Shown here piece after piece: positions 57,975-64,000 of a stretch of 64,000 bases of DNA. Numbering within the stretch: the first letter of the stretch is position 1; every line of letters begins with the position of its first letter. The DNA is from Bimuria novae-zelandiae CBS 107.79. Its lineage: Eukaryota > Ascomycota > Dothideomycetes > Pleosporales > Didymosphaeriaceae. The notes beneath the pieces were generated by a model, which saw only the letters and a program-made list of their open reading frames with translations, was not told the origin of the DNA and made no database searches. The translations under genes were made by a program, and so were the position numbers. The stretch covers positions 561,501 through 625,500 of the forward strand of contig ML976692.1 of the NCBI GenBank assembly GCA_010015655.1. The letters run 5' to 3'.

Positions 57975-58700
57975 CCCAAAGGGCCTCGATGTATGAAATT
58001 AGTCGTATATGTGCCGGTGCGAACGTCTAGGGAAATTGGTTGTTTGTATGTCTTGACGAGGCTTTGTGTGACATGTCACCGTTTATTTGGCAGGAGCACG
58101 GGTTGCTCCTGCCACACGAATTCTTGTGTCCTTCGCAGCGTCTCCAAGCGAGACGGCAGCTCCTGCCACGTCTGTGTCCTGTCCAAGAGCTCGGACCTCA
58201 GTTGATGGGAAAGTCTACCCTGCGCGGGGCCACCGTTGAACAGCGGCCCGGGGTTACACAGGCACGTTAGTGGTAGAAAACAACCCAATTAATCAACTTT
58301 AGCTGATCTTTCATTTTTGGCTCGTTGATACTTCATTCGACGAGGAAGTTCAATTTCTATTACTGGTAGAACACTGCATTTGATGGACCATGGTGCCCAC
58401 TCGATCAGGGTGAAGAGCAAGTCACACAGAATGTGGATCGCTCCTTCCGTACTGGTCAACTTAAGATTTTCTTGGGCACAATTGTTCAACAATCGACTGA
58501 TAGTGTTGCAAAAGGTGCCTTGCGCCAAGGTACGAGATGAAGGAATTCATCCCATAAGGGTTCAAGCCGGATTTAGCCAAGTTCCACCATTACCATGTGG
58601 TACAGCTAGGTCTACGGAGGCAATGCAAGTCGAGGGAAAACCGAGGCGGAAAGAAATGCTGCCTAGTTGCCTTTACGCACGTACGGTACCTGAACAGTGA
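57975..58700. other. Upstream region of the GT90 gene
   Basis: Non-coding by my reading. Contains the perfect 10-bp hairpin at 58089-58113 and further GCTCCTGCC copies near 58158. The composition becomes AT-rich towards 58700, where RIP-type DNA begins. Confidence 0.5.
58089..58113. repeat. Perfect 10-bp inverted repeat (hairpin)
   Basis: GGCAGGAGCA, loop CGGGT, TGCTCCTGCC. It lies about 115 bp upstream of the GT90 start codon, so it is either in that gene's leader or in its promoter. A further GCTCCTGCC copy lies about 45 bp away. Confidence 0.85.
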
Positions 58701-58866
58701 AGACTTTCGCTATTACGGCGCCGGGCGATTCCCCACACGGCCGTAGGCTACGCAAATTACGGTGTCTTTGTACAGAATTATACCGCTGCTTTAAGAAGCT
58801 ACAAAGGAGCCCAAAATTCACTGTGTACTAGGAAATAAGAGTTCAGTTAGCCTATTACAAGGGTCT

Positions 58867-59055
58867 CCTCTCACGCTCTCGAAAAAGTTATAAATTAGTC
58901 GGGGGTGACTTGACGTACTTTAGTTATTTCTAAGAGTTAGATAGTTGATACGCTATCTGCGAATTTTTCAAGGGCGTGAGAGGGACTCGTACTAATTGAG
59001 TTAAAGGTCTCCGCGCACTGGTTCCAGGACCTACAACTCAATTAGTACGAGACCC
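58867..59055. repeat. Two nested inverted repeats, possible MITE debris
   Basis: One pair: CCTCTCACGCTCTCGAAAAA near 58867-58886 against TTTTTCAAGGGCGTGAGAGG near 58964-58983 (18 of 20). A second pair: GGGACTCGTACTAATTGAGT from 58982 against ACTCAATTAGTACGAGACCC ending 59055 (one mismatch over 21). The first pair's right arm runs straight into the second pair's left arm. Confidence 0.7.
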
Positions 59056-59379
59056 TGGTCACACGTGGTAGAATTGGACGGGGAGGTCGCGCGCTTTTTC
59101 GGCCGCCCTTTTACGCGTTCTGTAAAGTTAACTTACGCTATACTTTACGACCAGAAATGTATGAAGTTATTAATTACCACTCTGCATGTGCAATGACTAC
59201 CTGGAGAACGTGCGATAACTTCAAAGCAAACAGATAATATGAGATAAATAGTTATACCTAAAGCGGAACTGTGTGCACCCGCGCTAAGGCCGGAAGCGAT
59301 TATTGTCGTTTCGTAAATTCCCGCTCACCATGTGACCTGCCCCACATGTTAGTAATCGATTTTCTTACGTCATTTAAAA

Positions 59380-62300
59380 CAAGGATTTACTAGCCAAATA
59401 TTAACCCTTTAATATATTTAAAAAATTTATAAGTGCTCCATAGAGTTGCTAAATAAAGCTAGATTACTACTAATAGTATTATAAGCTATAATTAATTATC
59501 TTAAAAATAATATTAGCGTTATAAAAATTTGAAAAGATACTAAAGTAGCCTATTTAATAATTAAAAAGATTTAACTTAGCCTAAAGTACTAAAGGTAGTC
59601 TTACCTACCAGCCTGCATACAGCAGGGACAATCGCCATTACTACTATAGTACTATTATAAAAAGCTTAAAGAGTTACTACACGACTAGCTAAATATCTAT
59701 CTAGATAAAATACAGGCTTCCTTACATAATAATTATAATATAAAAGTCTTATAAATAACTATTATCTAATTACATAGTACTTTACATCTAGTGCAGAGGT
59801 GGCTAGCGTAATCCTACGCTAAGTAATTAGAGACCTCGCTAGTAGTCTGGCTTAGGATAACTTAAAGAGTACAATAAACACATAATAATTAATAATTAAT
59901 CTATTTTATTAAGAATACACTTAAATTAAACAATTAAGAGTCTTATTACCTTAATTAAGCTAATATAATAGCCTTATTAACTTTCTAAGATCTGATAGTA
60001 ATCCTAACTAACTATATAAACTTTACCCTATAGCTTTAGTAGCTAAAAGCGCGATGCAAACCTATAAACGTTTAGTCTATTATTAATCTTCGTAGTGTTA
60101 AAATACTATAGTAGAAGCTAACGTCGCTATCGCCGTTATTAATTATAAACTATTAACTAATTACATATATTAATAATATTAAATAACTAAATGTCTTATT
60201 ACGCCTATTAAAACCATTAAATGTAGGAATTAAAGCGTATAAGGAGGATATTAAGTTCTATAAAATATAGCCTAAAGACTTTAAGGTAAAGGATAAGGAG
60301 TATTAAAAGAAGAAAGTAAATCTTAAAAAAGTAGTAATTTATATTTAATCTATAGTGTTATAATACCTGCAACGTAATTGCTACAAATCTAAAAAGTAAA
60401 TATAGGAGTAAATTAGGTCATTAACGTAAATAGTAGGTGTAGATAAAAAAGCTAAAAGAGACTATATAAGGGCTTAATACTTATAAGCTTTAAAGCCTAT
60501 AAAGTAAGTCATAAACTAAGATACCTAACTAATAGAATATAATTACGTAGCTATAGAAGCGGCGATAGAAAGCGTTACTAAATTTTAATTAATTTATAAT
60601 ATAATAAAAAGCTTTATAGTTGTAATTACGAAGGTAGCACTACCTTAGGGAATATTCTTTTAGGAAAATAGTTACTAAGACGTAAATATAACTAAAAAAG
60701 AGATAGTAAAACGCTTCTAAAAGTATATAATTTTTTAGCACTTAATTAAGGGTAAATAAAAGGACGCTTTTACTATTATAGGACTATCTCTTGCTGCTGG
60801 TAGTGTATCCACCCTAGGCACTAATGGGGACGCCTCTTATAATGCCGAAGACGCACTATCTTCCACGAACTATCCACGTAGATAGGGAAGACATTAATAT
60901 AAACAAACCTTTAGTTAAAGCACCGTACCTAAGCCGTCTTTAAAAGAAGATATAGTAGTAGTTAAAGGCCTAAAATGCCCTGCTTATAAATAGCGCTATA
61001 GTCTAAAAGACTATTACTATGTCTATTTAGAATAAATACTAGAATAGTTTACTCCTCGATCTAGCATTAGCGCTATAGTTAAATATAAAATATAGAATAA
61101 CTTAGATCTATAAAAAGAAATAAGGAAGGTAAAGAAACTATAGTCTTAAACTTTAAAAATTAAACTATTATATACGCCCAGGCTAACTTAAATTACTAAG
61201 GCTAATAATAAATAACTAGATAAATATAAAATTACTAAAATTCTAGTAAGCTTTAATACTATAGCCTCTTATAATAACCTAAATACGTACCTATTACGAT
61301 ACTTAGCTATACTTAATTTAGGCATAATTTACTATATCTTTAATAATATTAATTACTTTATTTTATACTAGCCACTAGCGCCAGGAGACTTTATATAGGT
61401 AAAGAATATATAAATATAGATTAAAGGGTATAGGAGCGTCTGTCTTAGTATATTAAGTATAAGCAGTAACTAATTAATTAGGCTACATAATATTTACTTA
61501 TTACCTAGACTTGCTTTGCAATCTTATATCGTTCTAATTACTTTAGAGGCAAAGCCTTAAGTAGGATATATATAAAAAATTTAATAACTCTAAAAAGAAA
61601 AGATAATACTATATTAGCTAAATTATAAGAGATACATAGTTAATAGATGCTTAAATATAGAATAGTCCTTACTAACTATACTATCGCTAATAGTGCCCTT
61701 ACCGTATACAAGAATAACACCTATACTAAGTAAAGGCTATAAAAGGTAAACGCCTTAACCTAGTATTAATAATTAGGCTACCTAGGACCTTAGGCGCTCT
61801 AACACCTAGTATAGTAATCTGAAGGGGTAAGAATTAAAGGACTATTTATTACTAAATACGATGCCTACGGTAGGGCTGAGCTTGAGTGGTGAATATATAG
61901 GTAACTAAGGGACCTAACTAAAGACACTAGGGAGAGAGTTATTAGAGACTTTTATAATTATAAAATAGATAGCTGTACTAAGGAAAAGAGCTAAATATTA
62001 ATTATAAATAGATTCTGTAGATTTACCTAGGACTTTTATTTTAAGAATAATTACTTAGTGTAATTAATTATTAAGCTGCTTAGCGCTTTTCAGTAATTTA
62101 TAGAAATATAATTTATTATTATTATTAAAATTATTAAATTAGATAATAAAATCTTCTTAATTAAAATAAACGTTTAGAAGTAGTACACCGCGTAAGGTAT
62201 TAAGATTAATCCTTTGGTACCTAATAACCAAGCGTAAAATAGAGGCGCTAAATACTTAAGGGGTATAATTAAAGAGAAAGCGTGTGCGGTGTAACTAGAC

Positions 62301-64000
62301 TCTAACCTATCTTAGTAAATATAGCCTAAGATTACTAGAGCTATAGTCTACCTTTATAATTAAACTCTAAACTACGCTAAGTATTAGCGATTACTATATA
62401 AAGTATTCTTTAAAATAGTAGCCTTTTAAAATAGAGTTGTTACTTAACTAAGAAACTTAACTAAGCTTACTTAAAGGCTTATAGTTATAAAGCGTTCGCG
62501 ATAATAGACGATATAAAACGTAATAAAAGTAAACTTATAAAGGCTAGATCTAGAAGCCTAAATTAAATACCTTATTAGCTACTAATTAACTAATATCTAA
62601 AGGATCTAGATCCTATTACTTATAAAGATAATTAGCACTTATAATATAATATTTAATAAAGATATAGTATTTTTAGAAAAGGCTATAGACCTAATAGATA
62701 ATCTTATATATAATATATTAGACGAGATAGTAGCCTAAGTACGCTTAATAGAGTTACCTCCCTTACCTTAATAGAATTAAGTTATAGAGTCTTCCTATAA
62801 AGATAAGACAATTACTAAGACGCTAAAAGAAGAGGCTAAAGGGGCCCTAAAGTATAAGTAAGGTAGGAAGGTTAGGTATCAGTATTTTATACTTTTATTA
62901 ACGCCCCTGCTAGTCGCACTTTTTATATAATTAATAATAAGAGATTATTAACTTAAACTATCCTTAATAGTGCAAATAAGGTAATAATAAATAAGCCTTT
63001 AAATCGCTATATTTATAGCAAGCATAAAAGTAGACAATAGTAGTAAATATAAAAGTAAAGCTTTTAATAAGGCGTAACTTAGACGGCTAATTACTATAGG
63101 TAAGAAGCCACATTAGAGCGTGCTACTTAAACTACTAATATACTATAATAAACGTAAAGACTATCCCCTCTATTGTAACAGGAACAATCGCTCGTCGACA
63201 CGAGAACCCTTGGCCAGTCAAGACAGGATTCGAGATCATCCGAAAACCTACACTCATCCGTATCGGACCAATTTCGGATCTATCAGACCGATGGGGAACT
63301 ACGGATCCGATTCGGACCTATTTCGGATCCATCAGACCGACGGTCAACCTATGGCAGATATGTGCTAGCTAGCCATCTGGGAAGAGGTGTATTTAGAGGA
63401 GCTTGGGGCCTTTGTAGTTCAGTACCTTTTTCGTATCCTTTCGTACCAGGCCTATAGGCACTTAATTCATTCGAGACTACATTCTTATACACGCACTCCT
63501 ATATGCCTCTGCTAGGAGATACGCCAACATCGATCCTTTGAGTGACCTGCGCCGATACATCTATAATATATAGAAGGAAGCTAAGCAATCCTATTTTTAA
63601 AGCTATAAAAAAAATAAAGTCCTAAAGTAAGGTTATAGTCGCTTTAGTAAAAGTAGTAGATTATTAAATCCTAGACTATATATAGGTATATACCTATAAG
63701 TTTAATAAGCACTATTAATCATAAAAGTATAAAATAAGATTAGTAGTACGCGGCGATTAACAATAGCACCTTGCCTTATAAGATACTTATATAGTAATAT
63801 TAGTATGATAATTATTTTGCATGCTTATAATAATAGTAGCTTAGTTTAACCTAGAGCTAATCTAGCATAACATTACTAATGCCTTCGTTTATGCAAAGAT
63901 TAATTGACAGATCTATATAAGGATGCCCTGTGGCTACTCGCGAGTAGGCATAGTCCTCTAACTATATAAAGCACTCTACGGACTGCGCATATCTTTACTA
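59380..64000 (+). mobile_element. RIP-degraded Ty1/copia retrotransposon, runs off window
   Basis: AT-rich, CpA-poor DNA that reads on the + strand as a copia gag-pol polyprotein broken by many TAG/TAA. Landmarks in order: a Gag zinc knuckle at about 60976-61014 (C-P-A then Tyr for Cys and Tyr for His); a protease-like block I-L-N-L-G near 61310 where D-S-G is expected; and the pre-integrase L-G-Y-L-G-P near 61780. The integrase follows, with N-R-F at 62007 where T-D-R-F is expected, and the K-E-K-A-C-A-V and I-V-Y-L-Y-N blocks at 62270-62360. Reverse transcriptase starts after the solo LTR: R-L-V-V-R-G-D near 63738 and A-L-Y-G-L-R near 63966 at the window edge. The Asp-to-Asn and His/Cys-to-Tyr changes are RIP type. 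The left end between 59100 and 59900 is not defined; I did not find its LTR. Confidence 0.85.
63174..63559. mobile_element. Solo LTR, 386 bp, not RIP-mutated, inside the degraded copia element
   Basis: Starts TGTAACAGGA, ends CCGATACA, and is flanked on both sides by TCTAT (63169-63173 and 63560-63564). That is the 5-bp target duplication and TG...CA ends of an LTR retrotransposon. It sits between the integrase and reverse-transcriptase parts of the copia remnant. Its own sequence keeps normal CpA levels while both flanks are RIP-degraded. It contains an imperfect internal duplication (ATTTCGGATCTATCAGACCG at 63271 and ATTTCGGATCCATCAGACCG at 63330). No internal retrotransposon sequence remains, so it is the product of LTR-LTR recombination. 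Confidence 0.85.

Overview
The window is nuclear DNA of a filamentous ascomycete. The genes carry short GT-AG introns with fungal branch points, and fungal protein families are present: an Ies4-type INO80 subunit, an AflR-type Zn2Cys6 factor, a HET-domain gene and a PhiA-like secreted protein. The AT-rich blocks show the CpA-to-TpA damage of repeat-induced point mutation (RIP). A Dothideomycete, possibly of the Pleosporales, fits best, but that placement is an impression from protein wording and not a tested result.

Layout. 1-4707: a RIP-degraded Tad1-type LINE entering from the left, with an (AATC)5 tail and a strangely unmutated patch near its 3' end. 4.9-24.5 kb: a GC-balanced housekeeping block. 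It holds a small two-exon gene, a possible 69-aa gene, a Gid1/RanBPM-type CTLH subunit (five exons), an Ies4-like INO80 subunit, a proline/serine-rich unknown, a PhiA-like secreted-protein pseudogene with two RIP-like stops, a disordered unknown, a decayed ~190-bp tandem repeat, a PPIL4/Cyp6 cyclophilin-RRM protein and a 60-aa secreted protein. 24.5-28.4 kb: RPB2, the second-largest subunit of RNA polymerase II.

30.3-39.3 kb is a nest of mobile DNA. A HET-domain gene with two nonsense changes was hit a few codons before its stop by a RIP-degraded hAT element (TIRs, 8-bp target duplication). Just downstream lies a young 1180-bp Ty1/copia miniature element with identical 119-bp LTRs, target duplication ATACT and a primer-binding site complementary to the anticodon region of initiator tRNA-Met. 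After that comes a Fot1/pogo element with perfect 70-bp TIRs, TA target duplication and a catalytic Asp-to-Asn change.

39.3-44.8 kb has normal base composition but no gene I can support. 44.8-58 kb holds the AflR-like regulator, a decayed fungal STAND-N-terminal/ubiquitin-like gene, a lysine/arginine-rich unknown, a six-exon SulP sulfate permease with a GC-AG intron, and a GT90/CAP10 glycosyltransferase. From about 58.7 kb to the end the DNA is again RIP-degraded: inverted-repeat debris, then a Ty1/copia element that runs out of the window and is split by an undamaged 386-bp solo LTR flanked by TCTAT.

The genes do not form a pathway or cluster; they are independent cellular genes. The main story is genome architecture: RIP-armed transposon islands bordering normal gene blocks, with younger unmutated insertions nested in older mutated ones, and host genes (HET, PhiA-like) carrying the same kind of point mutations. 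Exon boundaries were worked out by hand from splice consensus and reading-frame closure.
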